A stretch of DNA of 64,000 nucleotides, taken from the NCBI RefSeq assembly GCF_018119395.1, contig NZ_JAGPWD010000025.1, forward strand, positions 25,992 through 89,991, written 5' to 3'. Numbering within the stretch: position 1 is the first letter of the stretch; each line of letters starts with the position of its first letter. Origin of the DNA: Massilia sp. ZL223 (GTDB lineage: Bacteria > Pseudomonadota > Gammaproteobacteria > Burkholderiales > Burkholderiaceae_D). The notes beneath the pieces were generated by a model. The model was not told the origin of the DNA, made no database searches, and worked only from the letters and a program-made list of their open reading frames with translations. Below, in pieces: positions 16,609 through 25,960 of the stretch. The translations under genes were made by a program, and so were the position numbers.

Positions 16609-18210
16609 GTGCTCTCTACTGCCAATATCACGATGCAATTCGGCGCCAAGCCGCTGTTCGAAAACATTTCCGTCAAGTTCGGCGAAGGCAACCGCTACGG
16701 CCTGATCGGCGCGAACGGCTGCGGCAAGTCGACTTTCATGAAGATCCTCGGCGGCGACCTCGAGCCGTCCGCCGGCAACGTCAGCCTGGACCCGGGCGAG
16801 CGTCTCGGCAAGCTGCGCCAGGACCAGTTCGCCTACGAAGACGTGCGCGTGCTCGACGTCGTCATGATGGGCCACACCGAGCTGTGGAACGCCATCTCGG
16901 AGCGCGACGCCATCTACGCGAACCCGGAAGCGACCGACGAAGACTACATGCGCGCCGCCGAGCTCGAAGGCAAGGTCGCGGAATACGACGGCTATTCGGC
17001 CGAAGCGCGCGCCGGCGAGCTGCTGCTCGGCCTGGACATCGCCAGCGACCTGCACCAGGGCCCGATGAGCGCCGTGGCGCCCGGCTGGAAGCTGCGCGTG
17101 CTGCTGGCCCAGGCCCTGTTCTCGAATCCGGACATCCTGCTGCTGGACGAACCGACCAACAACCTGGACATCAACACGATCCGCTGGCTGGAAGACATCC
17201 TCAACGAGCGCAACTCGACGATGATCATCATTTCCCACGACCGCCACTTCCTGAACCAGGTCTGCACCCACGTGGCCGACATGGACTACGGCACCCTGAA
17301 GGTCTATCCGGGCAACTACGACGACTACATGCTGGCGTCGACCCAGGCCCGCAACCAGCAGCTCGCCAACAATGCCAAGGCCAAGGAAAAGGTCGCGGAA
17401 CTGCAGGACTTCGTGCGCCGCTTCTCGGCCAACAAGTCCAAGGCGCGCCAGGCGACCTCGCGCGCCAAGCAGATCGACAAGATCAAGATCGAGGAATTCA
17501 AGCCTTCCTCGCGCGCCTATCCCTTCGTGCGCTTCGAAGGCGAGAAGAAGCTGCACCGCCTGGCGGTGGAGACCGAAGGCCTGTCGAAAGCCTATGACCG
17601 CCAGCTGTTCAAGAACTTCTCGATCATGGTCGAGGCCGGCGAACGCATCGCGATCATCGGCGCCAACGGCGCCGGCAAGACCACCTTGCTGCGCTGCATC
17701 GGCGGCAAGGAGATCACCGGCCTCGACGCCGACCAGGGCCGCGTGAAGTGGGCCGAGAACGCCAACGTCGGCTACATGCCGCAGGATCCGACCGAAGAAT
17801 TCGCCGGCGGCGAGAACCTGACCGACTGGATGGGCCAGTGGACCCAGGAAGGTGACGACGACCAGGCCGTGCGATCCATCCTGGGCCGCCTGCTGTTCGG
17901 CGGCGATGAAGTGAAGAAATCGGTGAAAGTGCTGTCCGGTGGCGAAAAGGGCCGCATGATGTACGGCAAGCTGATGCTGGGCCGCCACAACGTCATGCTG
18001 CTGGACGAGCCGACCAACCACATGGACATGGAATCGATCGAGTCCCTCAACATCGCGCTCGACAAGTACGCCGGCACCCTGGTGTTCGTGTCGCACGACC
18101 GCGAATTCGTGTCCTCGCTGGCCACCCGCATCCTGGAGATCCGCGAGAACGAGATCGTCGATTTCCAGGGCAACTACGAGGAATACCTGAAGAGCCAGGG
18201 CATCGACTGA
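16609..18210 (+). CDS. ybiT: ABC-F family ATPase, YbiT-type
   Basis: A 533-residue soluble protein with two ATP-binding cassettes and no membrane domain, expected to act at the ribosomal E site. It starts at GTG 16609. Cassette 1 has Walker [10 protein letters not shown], the YbiT-specific signature [13 protein letters not shown] and Walker [11 protein letters not shown]. The inter-domain P-site tether (about residues 245-300) is Lys/Arg-rich. Cassette 2 has [17 protein letters not shown] and VMLLDEPTN. Length and both signatures match E. coli YbiT (about 530 residues). Loss-of-function is usually mild; the role is in translation under stress or antibiotic exposure. Confidence 0.88.
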   Translation: MLSTANITMQFGAKPLFENISVKFGEGNRYGLIGANGCGKSTFMKILGGDLEPSAGNVSLDPGERLGKLRQDQFAYEDVRVLDVVMMGHTELWNAISERDAIYANPEATDEDYMRAAELEGKVAEYDGYSAEARAGELLLGLDIASDLHQGPMSAVAPGWKLRVLLAQALFSNPDILLLDEPTNNLDINTIRWLEDILNERNSTMIIISHDRHFLNQVCTHVADMDYGTLKVYPGNYDDYMLASTQARNQQLANNAKAKEKVAELQDFVRRFSANKSKARQATSRAKQIDKIKIEEFKPSSRAYPFVRFEGEKKLHRLAVETEGLSKAYDRQLFKNFSIMVEAGERIAIIGANGAGKTTLLRCIGGKEITGLDADQGRVKWAENANVGYMPQDPTEEFAGGENLTDWMGQWTQEGDDDQAVRSILGRLLFGGDEVKKSVKVLSGGEKGRMMYGKLMLGRHNVMLLDEPTNHMDMESIESLNIALDKYAGTLVFVSHDREFVSSLATRILEIRENEIVDFQGNYEEYLKSQGID

Positions 18211-18271
18211 TGAGGCAGGGCAGGGCGACCTGCCCTCTGCAGCTTCCGTTTCATTGTGAGATCATAGCTTT

Positions 18272-19408
18272 ATGAACACAGTCCTTCCGATCAAGACCTA
18301 CGAATACGACCGCCCGGTCGCCGGCGCCGCCTGCACCGCCGAAGCCTGGGCCCGTACGCCCGCCGCGCCGAGCGCGGCCGAAAAAACCGAGCTCAAGGAA
18401 CGCATCCGCCGCCTGCTCAAGGAGCGCGATGCGGTGCTGGTGGCCCACTATTACGTGGACGCCGACCTGCAGGACCTGGCCGAGGAAACCGGCGGCTGCG
18501 TCTCGGACTCGCTGGAAATGGCGCGTTTCGGGCGCGACCACCCGGCCAAGACCCTGGTGGTCGCCGGCGTGCGCTTCATGGGCGAAACCTCGAAGATCCT
18601 GAACCCGGAAAAGACGGTCTTGATGCCGGACCTGGACGCGACCTGCTCGCTGGACCTGGGCTGCCCGGCCGACGAGTTCGCGGCCTTCTGCGACCAGCAT
18701 CCGGACCGCACGGTGGTCGTGTACGCCAACACCAGCGCCGCCGTGAAGGCGCGCGCCGACTGGATGGTGACCTCGTCGATCGGCCTGGACATCGTCAAGC
18801 ACCTGCACGAGCAGGGCAAGAAGATCCTGTGGGCGCCGGACCGCCACCTGGGCGCCTGGATCCAGAAGCAGACCGGCGCCGACATGCTGCTGTGGCAAGG
18901 TTCCTGCCTGGTGCACGACGAATTCAAGGGCATCGAACTCGACCTGCTCAAGGCCGAGCACCCGGACGCCAAGGTGCTGGTGCACCCGGAATCGCCGGCT
19001 TCGGTGGTGGCCCAGGCCGACGTGGTCGGCTCGACCACCCAGCTGATCAACGCCGCGCGCGACCTGGACGCCAGCACCTTCATCGTCGCCACCGACAACG
19101 GCATCCTGCACAAGATGCGCATGGCCGCGCCGGGCAAGACCTTCATCGAAGCCCCGACCGCCGGCAACAGCGCGACCTGCAAGAGCTGCGCCCACTGCCC
19201 GTGGATGGCCATGAACGGCCTGCGCAACCTGGCCGAAGTGCTGGAGAGCGGCGCCAACCAGGTGCACGTCGATCCGGAGATTGGCCGCCAGGCCAAGCGC
19301 GCGATCGACCGCATGCTGGACTTCGCCGCCGCCAAGAAGGCCAAGGCGCTGCCGCAAGGCGCGCTGGAGCAGAACGCGACCCTGTTCTCGGGAGTGGGCC
19401 CGGCATGA
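18272..19408 (+). CDS. nadA: quinolinate synthase A
   Basis: Condenses iminoaspartate with dihydroxyacetone phosphate to quinolinate, using a [4Fe-4S] cluster. The 378-residue protein has the expected order of motifs: [32 protein letters not shown], the first cluster Cys in [25 protein letters not shown], and [13 protein letters not shown] carrying the last cluster Cys. It starts at ATG 18272 and its stop overlaps the nadC ATG (ATGA). nadB, which makes the iminoaspartate, lies about 3.3 kb downstream on the other strand. Confidence 0.95.
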   Translation: MNTVLPIKTYEYDRPVAGAACTAEAWARTPAAPSAAEKTELKERIRRLLKERDAVLVAHYYVDADLQDLAEETGGCVSDSLEMARFGRDHPAKTLVVAGVRFMGETSKILNPEKTVLMPDLDATCSLDLGCPADEFAAFCDQHPDRTVVVYANTSAAVKARADWMVTSSIGLDIVKHLHEQGKKILWAPDRHLGAWIQKQTGADMLLWQGSCLVHDEFKGIELDLLKAEHPDAKVLVHPESPASVVAQADVVGSTTQLINAARDLDASTFIVATDNGILHKMRMAAPGKTFIEAPTAGNSATCKSCAHCPWMAMNGLRNLAEVLESGANQVHVDPEIGRQAKRAIDRMLDFAAAKKAKALPQGALEQNATLFSGVGPA

Positions 19409-20280
19409 CGACCCTGCGCAATCCCTTCATCGACGACAACGCCTTCGACGAAAAACTGCAGGCGGCGTTCGAGCAGAACATCCTGGCCGCCTTGCTGGAA
19501 GACGTCGGCACCGGCGACCTGACAGGCATGCTGGTCCCGGGCGACACCCGCGTCCAGGCGCGGGTCATCGTGCGCGAAGCCGCCGTGCTGTGCGGCGCGC
19601 CCTGGTTCGAGGGCGTGATGCTGGCCGTCGACCAGGACCTGGACATCGACTGGAAATACGCCGAGGGCGACCTGATGAGCGCGGACTCCGTGGTCTGCAC
19701 CATCGCCGGCTCGCCGCGCTCGCTGCTGACCGCCGAGCGCGCGGCCCTGAACTTCATGCAGCTGCTGTCGGGCGTGGCAACCGTCACCCGCAAGTACGTG
19801 GACATTATCGCCGGCACCAGTGCCGCGATCCTCGACACCCGCAAGACCCTGCCGGGCCTGCGCCTGGCGCAGAAGTACGCGGTGCGCGTGGGCGGCGGCA
19901 AGAACCAGCGCATGGCCCTCTACGACGGCATCCTGATCAAGGAAAACCACATCGCGGCGGCCGGCGGCGTGACCAACGCGCTCAAGGCGGCCGACGCCCT
20001 GAACGCCGGCGTGCCGGTGCAGATCGAGGTGGAAACCATCGTCCAGCTGGAAGAAGCGCTGGCGGCCGGCGTCAAGTCGGTCCTGCTGGATAACTTCGAC
20101 CTGGACATGATGCGCGAAGCGGTCAAGGTGAATGCCGGCCGCGCGCTGCTCGAAGCCTCGGGCGGCGTCAACATCGGCACCGTGCGCGCCATTGCCGAGA
20201 CCGGCGTGGACCGCATCTCGATCGGCAGCCTGACCAAGGACGTGCGCGCGACCGACTACTCGCTGCGTATCGTCGGCTGA
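19405..20280 (+). CDS. nadC: nicotinate-nucleotide pyrophosphorylase (quinolinate phosphoribosyltransferase)
   Basis: Converts quinolinate and PRPP to nicotinate mononucleotide. The start is the ATG at 19405 inside the nadA stop; the open frame extends upstream only as an antisense-like shadow. The 291-residue product shows [12 protein letters not shown] near the N-terminus, [16 protein letters not shown], the substrate-binding [20 protein letters not shown]-like IEVETI and the C-terminal SIGSLTKDV. All match the type II phosphoribosyltransferase fold. It is coupled to nadA and to a small membrane protein downstream by ATGA overlaps. Confidence 0.95.
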   Translation: MTTLRNPFIDDNAFDEKLQAAFEQNILAALLEDVGTGDLTGMLVPGDTRVQARVIVREAAVLCGAPWFEGVMLAVDQDLDIDWKYAEGDLMSADSVVCTIAGSPRSLLTAERAALNFMQLLSGVATVTRKYVDIIAGTSAAILDTRKTLPGLRLAQKYAVRVGGGKNQRMALYDGILIKENHIAAAGGVTNALKAADALNAGVPVQIEVETIVQLEEALAAGVKSVLLDNFDLDMMREAVKVNAGRALLEASGGVNIGTVRAIAETGVDRISIGSLTKDVRATDYSLRIVG

Positions 20281-20594
20281 TGTCGACCGCCAGGCTCAAG
20301 CGGGCGATGGGCTCGCGGCTGTTCTGGCTGGGCTTCGGCCTGCTGCTGGGACTGCCTCAGATCGCCGACGGGGTGCGCTACGACCTGAACGGCGAGCTGT
20401 TCTTCGGCGTCGGCATGGTCCTGCTGGGGATCCGCGGCTTCCTGCGCCCGGTCGTGATCGGCCGCGCCCTGCGCATGAAGGCGGACAGCGAGGCCGACAC
20501 CATCGGCTCGCCGAAGCTGATCGGCGCGCTGTCGCTGGCGATGGCCGCTTTCATCGTCATTGGCGCGGTGCTGAAGGTCCTTTCCCGGCCCTAA
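20280..20594 (+). CDS. small membrane protein downstream of nadC
   Basis: A 104-residue protein with three likely membrane helices (about residues 12-28, 38-58 and 80-100) and a short basic cytoplasmic loop (RALRMKADSEAD). Its ATG overlaps the nadC stop, so it is translated with nadA-nadC. No motif is recognised. It could be a small transporter subunit or regulator linked to NAD synthesis, but only the operon position suggests this. It ends two bases before the convergent hydrolase gene. Confidence 0.65.
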   Translation: MSTARLKRAMGSRLFWLGFGLLLGLPQIADGVRYDLNGELFFGVGMVLLGIRGFLRPVVIGRALRMKADSEADTIGSPKLIGALSLAMAAFIVIGAVLKVLSRP

Positions 20595-20595
20595 G

Positions 20596-21642
20596 CTAGA
20601 CCCCGCTTTCGCTGGCGCGTGCCAGCGCCTCCGCGCGCGGACTGCGCAGCACGACCGGCTCGCCCACCTGGGCCGCGATCCCGTCGATGGCCGCCAGCAC
20701 CTTTTCGGGATGGGCATAGTGGAACATGTGGCCGGTGCCCGGCTCCAGTTCCAGCTGGCTGTTGTGCAAGCCCTCATGCAGCCGCTCCGCATTGTGGCCC
20801 GACGTGGCGACCTTGTCCTGGGTGCCGGCCAGGATCGTCGCCGGCACTTTCAGTTCCCCATAGCGCCTGGACAGCGACATAGCGGCCGGGATCATCATCG
20901 CGCTTTCCGCCGCGGCGGCGCGCAGCTGCTTGGGCCGCAGCGCCATCCACACCGGCATGCCGCTGAAGCGCTCGGAGATCGGCATCGGGGAGAAGGCGCG
21001 CTTGATTACCGGGCGCCAGATCATGCGCGACACCAGGGGCGAGACCGTGTAGCGCATCAGGTCGCCGATCACGGGCACGGCGGGCGGCGAGGACAGCGGC
21101 GCATCCAGCCGCACACTGGGGTAGTAATAGCCCGACATCAGGACCAGGCCGCGCACGAAGTCCGGCACCTGCAAGCCCATCGCCAGCGCAACCATGGTGC
21201 CCCAGGAATGGCCGAGGACGATGGCGGAATCGACGCCGATCTCCTGCAGCGCGTGGTGCAGCAGGCGCGCCTGCTTGTCCGGGGTCCACACGGTAGTGCG
21301 CGGCCGCTCGCTATAGCCGAAGCCGGGGCGGTCGAAGGCGATCACGCGATAGTGGCTGGACGCCATGTCGAGCAGGCCGCTGAGCTCGAAATCCTTCGAA
21401 TACACGCCATTGCCGTGCAGGAGGACCAGCGCCGGGCCTTCGCCGCGCTCCAGGTAATGCAGGCGCACGCCGTCCACGGTCACGAACTTGCCTTCGGGCG
21501 GATGCTCGCGCTCCACCTGGCGGGTACGGGCCTGGACGAACAGCCAGGAAGCAGCCAGGCCGGCGGCGGCCCACAGCAGTCCGGGACGCAGGCCCGAGGA
21601 AGGCCGGGAGCGCATGGAATAGCTTCGGTAAGAATCGTTCAC
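20596..21642 (-). CDS. membrane-anchored alpha/beta hydrolase
   Basis: 348 residues. An N-terminal hydrophobic helix (about 20-36, LLWAAAGLAASWLFVQA) anchors an alpha/beta hydrolase domain. HGNGVYSKDF is the oxyanion region, DRPGFGYS a family hallmark, GHSWGTMVA the nucleophile elbow, GTQDKVA the Asp strand and GTGHMFHYA the catalytic His. The ATG overlaps the end of the sirtuin gene by four bases, so the two are probably translated together. The substrate is unknown; an ester or acyl-peptide is possible given the deacylase partner. Confidence 0.82.
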   Translation of the reverse strand: MNDSYRSYSMRSRPSSGLRPGLLWAAAGLAASWLFVQARTRQVEREHPPEGKFVTVDGVRLHYLERGEGPALVLLHGNGVYSKDFELSGLLDMASSHYRVIAFDRPGFGYSERPRTTVWTPDKQARLLHHALQEIGVDSAIVLGHSWGTMVALAMGLQVPDFVRGLVLMSGYYYPSVRLDAPLSSPPAVPVIGDLMRYTVSPLVSRMIWRPVIKRAFSPMPISERFSGMPVWMALRPKQLRAAAAESAMMIPAAMSLSRRYGELKVPATILAGTQDKVATSGHNAERLHEGLHNSQLELEPGTGHMFHYAHPEKVLAAIDGIAAQVGEPVVLRSPRAEALARASESGV

Positions 21643-22532
21643 AGTGTTCCCCTATGGTCGATGAGGGCGGGCGGCAGCCCGGGTGGACGCGCATCCAGCA
21701 ACTGCGCCACCAGCGGCAGCACGTGCTCGGCGGATTCGTCGAGCTTCAGGTGCAGCAGGTCGTCGGCCCGCGTGCGGCCGAGGTTGAGGGCGGCGATCGG
21801 CTTGCCGCTCTGGGTCGCCATGCGGCAGAAGCGGAAGCCCGAGTACACCATCAGCGAGGAGCCGATCACCAGCAGCGAATCGGCCGTTTCCATTTGCGCC
21901 AGTGCGCAGGCCGTGCGCGCCGCCGGCACGTTATCGCCGAAGAAAACGACGTCCGGCATCAGGGCGCCGCCGCAATGGACGCAGTGCGGCAGCCTGAAGT
22001 CGGTCAGCGCGTCGGGTTCGAGCGCGGCATCGCCGTCGGGCAGCGGCATCGCCATCGACTGGGCGACGTCCGGATTGGCCTCCTCGAGCTGGGCCTGGAC
22101 GAAGGCGCGCGGAAACTGGGCTTCGCAGGCGAGGCATTTCACGTGGTGGATGTTGCCGTGCAGCTCGAGCACGGCGTGGCTGCCGGCCTGGTGGTGCAGG
22201 CCGTCGACGTTCTGGGTCAGGATGAAACCGATCCTGCCGCTGGCCTCGAGCGCGGCCAGCGCCTGGTGGCCGGCGTTGGGCGTGGCCTTGGCCAGCACCG
22301 GCCAGCCGACCATGCTGCGCGCCCAGTAGCGGCGCTGGACGGCCTCGGAACGGCGGAACTCGGGACCCTGGATCGGCTGCTTGCCGCGCCGCGTGCCGTC
22401 ACGGTCGCGGTAGTCGGGAATGCCGGACGCGGTCGACAAGCCGGCCCCGGTCAGCACCAGGGTGCGGGTGTGCCGCTCGAGGAAGGCGGCCAGTTCCTCC
22501 GCGCGGTCCTGAACGGTAAATGCTTCTGCCAT
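21639..22532 (-). CDS. sirtuin-type NAD-dependent protein deacylase
   Basis: 297 residues of the Sir2 fold: GAGLSTASGIPDYRD binds NAD, TQNVDGLH holds the catalytic and specificity residues, the general-base His is in ELHGNIHHVKC, and zinc is held by CLAC and CVHC. GSSLMVYSG and ALNLGRTRAD complete the NAD site. The overall pattern resembles the SIRT4-like (class II) bacterial group. It consumes NAD to remove acyl groups from lysine. It sits between nadA-nadC and nadB and overlaps the hydrolase gene downstream. Confidence 0.9.
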   Translation of the reverse strand: MAEAFTVQDRAEELAAFLERHTRTLVLTGAGLSTASGIPDYRDRDGTRRGKQPIQGPEFRRSEAVQRRYWARSMVGWPVLAKATPNAGHQALAALEASGRIGFILTQNVDGLHHQAGSHAVLELHGNIHHVKCLACEAQFPRAFVQAQLEEANPDVAQSMAMPLPDGDAALEPDALTDFRLPHCVHCGGALMPDVVFFGDNVPAARTACALAQMETADSLLVIGSSLMVYSGFRFCRMATQSGKPIAALNLGRTRADDLLHLKLDESAEHVLPLVAQLLDARPPGLPPALIDHRGTL

Positions 22533-22632
22533 GTTGCGAAATCCTCCCTATGCATGGGATCGTAGCATCCTTGGCGCGGGGCTTGGAACACGATTCCATG
22601 GCTACATACCGGCGCCTCGGCAGGCCGGCGAA

Positions 22633-23532
22633 TTAGCGGGCGGACACTGCGATCCCGCCGACGATCATGGCGAAGGCCAGCACATGGTAGAGATGCGGCG
22701 GCTCGCCCAGGAAAGCCGAGGACAGCAGAGCCGTGAACAGCGGCGTGAGGTTGATGAAGAACGCCCCGATGCTGGGACCGGCGCGCTGCACGCCGGCGCC
22801 CCAGAAACGCATGGCCAGGATCGCCGGGCCGATGGCCACGTAGAGCAAGGCCGCGGCCAGCTGCCAGCTCCAGACGATCGCGACGTCCTTGAGCGCCCAT
22901 TCGCCGCCCGCCAGCGCGGCCGACCACAGCACCCCGTAGGCCACCTGGGCCAGCAGGAAGGCGGCCCAGTCCTGGCGCAGCGCGGGCACGTCCTTCTGCT
23001 GCATCAGCATCCAGCTGTAGAAGGACCAGGCAATGGTCGCCAGGATCATGTACAGGTCGCCGACCACCAGGCGCAGCGCGGCCAGCTGTTCCAGGTCGCC
23101 CCGGCACATGACCACCAGCACCCCGAGGATGGACAGGATCGCCCCGGCCACCTGGCGGCGCTTGACCGGCACCCCGTAGAACAGGCGCCCGACCAGCAGC
23201 ATCCAGAACGGAATTCCCGACGCCACCAGGGTGACGTTGATCGGGGTGGAGGTCTGCAGGGCCAGGTATTGCAGCGAGTTGTACAGGCCCACGCTGAGCA
23301 GGCCCAGGACGCAGTAGCGGCGCCAGTTCATCCTTACCCCGCTGCCGGCGCGCAGGGCGGCCCGCCCGAGCGGCACGAGGATAGCCAGCGCGAGCACCCA
23401 GCGGATCAGGTTCAGGGTCATCGGCGGCACGGCGTCGCGCACCAGGCGGCCGACGACGGCGTTGCCGGCCCACAAGACGGGTGGAATCGTCAGGGCCAGT
23501 ATGGTGGAGGGGGTGAGGGCTTGGCGGTTCAT
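22633..23532 (-). CDS. EamA/DMT-family transporter
   Basis: A 299-residue inner-membrane protein with about ten hydrophobic helices in two EamA repeats. The start is set at ATG 23532 (MNRQALTPSTILALTIPPVL); the open frame extends further upstream only as antisense sequence of nadB. The first repeat shows ALTIPPVLWAGNAVVGRLVR and the second begins at LYMILATIAWSFYSW. Such proteins export amino acids or metabolites; the substrate cannot be read from sequence. It is separated from nadB by 50 bases on the same strand. Confidence 0.82.
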   Translation of the reverse strand: MNRQALTPSTILALTIPPVLWAGNAVVGRLVRDAVPPMTLNLIRWVLALAILVPLGRAALRAGSGVRMNWRRYCVLGLLSVGLYNSLQYLALQTSTPINVTLVASGIPFWMLLVGRLFYGVPVKRRQVAGAILSILGVLVVMCRGDLEQLAALRLVVGDLYMILATIAWSFYSWMLMQQKDVPALRQDWAAFLLAQVAYGVLWSAALAGGEWALKDVAIVWSWQLAAALLYVAIGPAILAMRFWGAGVQRAGPSIGAFFINLTPLFTALLSSAFLGEPPHLYHVLAFAMIVGGIAVSAR

Positions 23533-23582
23533 CAGGAAAGCGGCCCGCCTAAGCGGGCCGGTGCAGCAGGCAGTGTAGCAAA

Positions 23583-25211
23583 TTAACGGCGGCGCGGCGT
23601 GAGCACGCTTGGCAGGGCCTTCGGCAGCGTGTCGGGGAAATCGCGCGAGAAGTGCAGGCCGCGGCTCTCGTGGCGCGACAAGGCGCTGCGCACGATCAGG
23701 TGGGCCACCTCGACCAGGTTGCGCAGCTCCAGCAGGTCCGGCGTGATGCGGAAGTTGCGGTAGTACTCGTCGATCTCCTCCTTGAGCAGCTTGATGCGGT
23801 GCATGGCCCGCTCCAGGCGCTTGGTGGTCCGCACGATGCCCACATAATTCCACATGAAGCGGCGCAGTTCGTCCCAGTTGTGGGCGATCACCACTTCCTC
23901 GTCGGCATTGGTGACGCGGCTTTCGTCCCAGGGCGGCAGCACAGGATTTTCGACCCGGGGCGCGGCCGCGATCTGGTGCGCGCAGGCGCGGCCTACGACC
24001 ACGCATTCGAGCAGCGAGTTGCTGGCCAGGCGGTTGGCGCCATGCAGGCCGGTGCAGGCGGTCTCGCCCACCGCGTACAGGCCGGGGATGTCGGTGCGCC
24101 CGGCCAGGTCGGTGACGATGCCGCCGCAGGTGAAGTGCACCGCCGGCACCACGGGAATCGCTTCCTTGGTGATGTCGATGCCCAGCTCCAGGCAGCGCGC
24201 GTAGATGGTCGGGAAGTGTTCCTTGAGGAAGGCCGGATCCTGGTGGCTGATGTCCAGGTGCACGTAATCCAGGCCGCGCTTTTTCATCTCGAAGTCGATG
24301 GCGCGTGCGACCACGTCGCGCGGGGCCAGTTCGCCGCGTTCGTCGTGGGCCGGCATGAAGCGCGTGCCGGCGGCGGCGCCGGCTTCCGGCGGCAGCTTGA
24401 GCAGGCCGCCTTCGCCGCGGATCGCCTCGGTGATCAGGAAGGACTTGGCGTAAGGGTGGTACAGGCAGGTCGGGTGGAACTGGATGAATTCCATGTTCGA
24501 CACGCGGCAGCCGGCGCGCCAGGCCATCGCGATGCCGTCGCCGGTGGCGGTGTCGGGATTCGTGGTGTACAGGTAGACCTTGCCGGCGCCGCCGGTGGCC
24601 AGCACGGTGTGCTCGGCCTCCACGGTGAGCACCTTGCCGTTGCGCTCGTCCTGCACGTACAGGCCGTAGCAGCGCGGCTGTCCGACCAGATGGGGCGCAT
24701 TGCCCTGGATGCCGTTGGCCGTGAGCTTGTCGGAAGTGATGAGGTCGATCGCGCAGTGGTGCTCGAACAGCTCAATGTTCGGATGGGCGCGCACCTTCTG
24801 CTCCAGCGTCACCTGGACGGCGTGGCCGGTGGCGTCGGCGGCGTGAATGATGCGGCGCTGGCTGTGGCCGCCTTCGCGGGTCAGGTGGAAGCCGAGTTCG
24901 GCGGTTTCGTCGCGGGTGAAGGGCACGCCTTGCTCGATCAGCCATTCGATGGCTTCGCGGCCGTGTTCGACGATGTAACGGGTGGCGGCTTCGTCGCACA
25001 GCCCGGCGCCGGCCACCAGGGTATCGGCGATGTGCTGGTCGTGGCTGTCGCCCGAATCGAGCACGGCGGCGATGCCGCCCTGGGCCCAGTTGCTGGCGCC
25101 GTCGAGGAGTTCGCGTTTCGAAATGATCGCAACGCGTTTGGTTTGCGCGAGATGCAGGGCCACCGACAGGCCGGCCAGACCGCTGCCGACAATAGCGACG
25201 TCAAATTTCAT
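23583..25211 (-). CDS. nadB: L-aspartate oxidase
   Basis: Flavoenzyme that oxidises L-aspartate to iminoaspartate, the substrate of NadA. The product is about 542 residues long. The FAD motif VAIVGSGLAGLSVALHLA is at the N-terminus, followed by SNWAQGGIAAVL, HLTREGGHSQRRI, ATGGAGKVYLYTTNP, EFIQFHP, and the capping-domain sequence VPAVHFTCGGI, which holds catalytic residues. GLHGANRLASNSLLE is the second FAD contact. ATG 25211 is used; an in-frame ATG at 25223 is equally possible since neither has a clear Shine-Dalgarno. It is separated from nadA-nadC by the hydrolase, sirtuin and transporter genes. Confidence 0.94.
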   Translation of the reverse strand: MKFDVAIVGSGLAGLSVALHLAQTKRVAIISKRELLDGASNWAQGGIAAVLDSGDSHDQHIADTLVAGAGLCDEAATRYIVEHGREAIEWLIEQGVPFTRDETAELGFHLTREGGHSQRRIIHAADATGHAVQVTLEQKVRAHPNIELFEHHCAIDLITSDKLTANGIQGNAPHLVGQPRCYGLYVQDERNGKVLTVEAEHTVLATGGAGKVYLYTTNPDTATGDGIAMAWRAGCRVSNMEFIQFHPTCLYHPYAKSFLITEAIRGEGGLLKLPPEAGAAAGTRFMPAHDERGELAPRDVVARAIDFEMKKRGLDYVHLDISHQDPAFLKEHFPTIYARCLELGIDITKEAIPVVPAVHFTCGGIVTDLAGRTDIPGLYAVGETACTGLHGANRLASNSLLECVVVGRACAHQIAAAPRVENPVLPPWDESRVTNADEEVVIAHNWDELRRFMWNYVGIVRTTKRLERAMHRIKLLKEEIDEYYRNFRITPDLLELRNLVEVAHLIVRSALSRHESRGLHFSRDFPDTLPKALPSVLTPRRR

Positions 25212-25240
25212 GGCAAATGTCATATTTGTACAGAGGCATC

Positions 25241-25270
25241 ACTATAGACGATTTGCGCTGGCCGCGTCAG
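25241..25270 (-). promoter_or_regulatory. candidate nadB promoter
   Basis: On the minus strand, CTGACG (25270-25265) and TATAGT (25246-25241) are separated by 18 bases. Transcription would start about 10-25 bases before the candidate nadB start codons, giving a very short leader with no clear ribosome-binding site. Confidence 0.4.
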
Positions 25271-25370
25271 GCCGCCCCCCCCGGCAGCCGGCCGGTTGCG
25301 TACGCGGCCGCACGGAGACGCCCTTGCATCCGGGCTAGCATCGACCCATTCAACACGACGAGGATCCGCC

Positions 25371-25871
25371 ATGTCCAACCACGATACGTCCGCCCACGCC
25401 GCCGCGCTGTCCGACAAGATCGGCTCGATGCGCTTCGCCATGTTCACCTTCCGCGACCAGCATGGCCACCTGGCCAGCCAGCCGATGACCAACCAGCAGG
25501 TGGACGGCGAGGGCGGGCTGTGGTTCTACGTGCGCACCACGACCGCATTGTGGGACAGCATCGCCCACGATCCCGAGGTGAACGTGAGCTTCGCCAACAG
25601 CGACGACAGCACCTATGTGTCGGTCAGCGGCACCGCCGAGCGCGTGGTGGACCGCACCCAGATCCGCGCGCTGTGGAACCCGATGGTCCAGGCCTGGTTC
25701 CCGGCCGGTCCCGAGGACGAGCACGTGGTGCTGGTGCGCGTGGCCCCGCATGCCGCCGAATACTGGGACTCGAACGACAGCAAAATGGTTCGCCTGTTCG
25801 CCATGGCCAAGGCGGCGGTGACCGGCTCGACGCCGGACGTCGATGCCGACCACGGGACCATCCGGCTGTGA
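25371..25871 (+). CDS. pyridoxamine 5'-phosphate oxidase-family general stress protein
   Basis: A 166-residue split-barrel flavin-binding protein of the YdaG/general-stress-26 type. RFAMFTFRDQHGHLASQPM is the first strand pair, GGLWFYVRTTTALWDSI forms the flavin edge, and VNVSFANSDDSTYVSVSGTA the core strands. The ATG at 25371 follows CGAGGATC; a longer in-frame start at 25296 would add an Arg-rich stretch that looks untranslated. Unlike true PdxH it lacks the C-terminal RRLAP-type motif, so pyridoxal synthesis is unlikely. The role may be flavin or heme binding under stress. Confidence 0.82.
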   Translation: MSNHDTSAHAAALSDKIGSMRFAMFTFRDQHGHLASQPMTNQQVDGEGGLWFYVRTTTALWDSIAHDPEVNVSFANSDDSTYVSVSGTAERVVDRTQIRALWNPMVQAWFPAGPEDEHVVLVRVAPHAAEYWDSNDSKMVRLFAMAKAAVTGSTPDVDADHGTIRL

Positions 25872-25891
25872 TTTCTTGCTGAGGAGTACGT

Positions 25892-25930
25892 GGTTCGCTT
25901 ACAGTAGCCGCTTTTGGACTGGAGCGAACC
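25892..25930 (+). promoter_or_regulatory. candidate mRNA stem that hides the ribosome-binding site of the pnuC leader peptide
   Basis: GGTTCGCT (25892-25899) pairs perfectly with AGCGAACC (25923-25930). The right arm covers part of the GGAG at 25921-25924 and ends at the base before ATG 25931. Folding would block initiation of the nine-codon leader frame and, through the ATGA junction, of pnuC. It is not recognised as a known riboswitch class. Confidence 0.4.
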
Positions 25931-25960
25931 ATGAGCAGATTCTGGCGCCGCGGCGCATGA
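25931..25960 (+). CDS. nine-residue leader peptide overlapping pnuC
   Basis: ATG 25931 encodes MSRFWRRGA and stops with TGA 25958-25960, which overlaps the pnuC ATG (25957). GGAG lies six bases upstream. The frame is too short for statistics, but good Shine-Dalgarno spacing, the ATGA overlap and the flanking stem make a translated leader plausible. Its likely role is to set pnuC translation by coupling. Expression is unproven. Confidence 0.35.
   Translation: MSRFWRRGA

Noticed and set aside
25843..25956. Longer N-terminus for PnuC from the upstream in-frame start
   Set aside because: The extra 38 residues overlap the end of the previous gene and look non-coding, while ATG 25957 overlaps the leader frame and begins the expected first helix.
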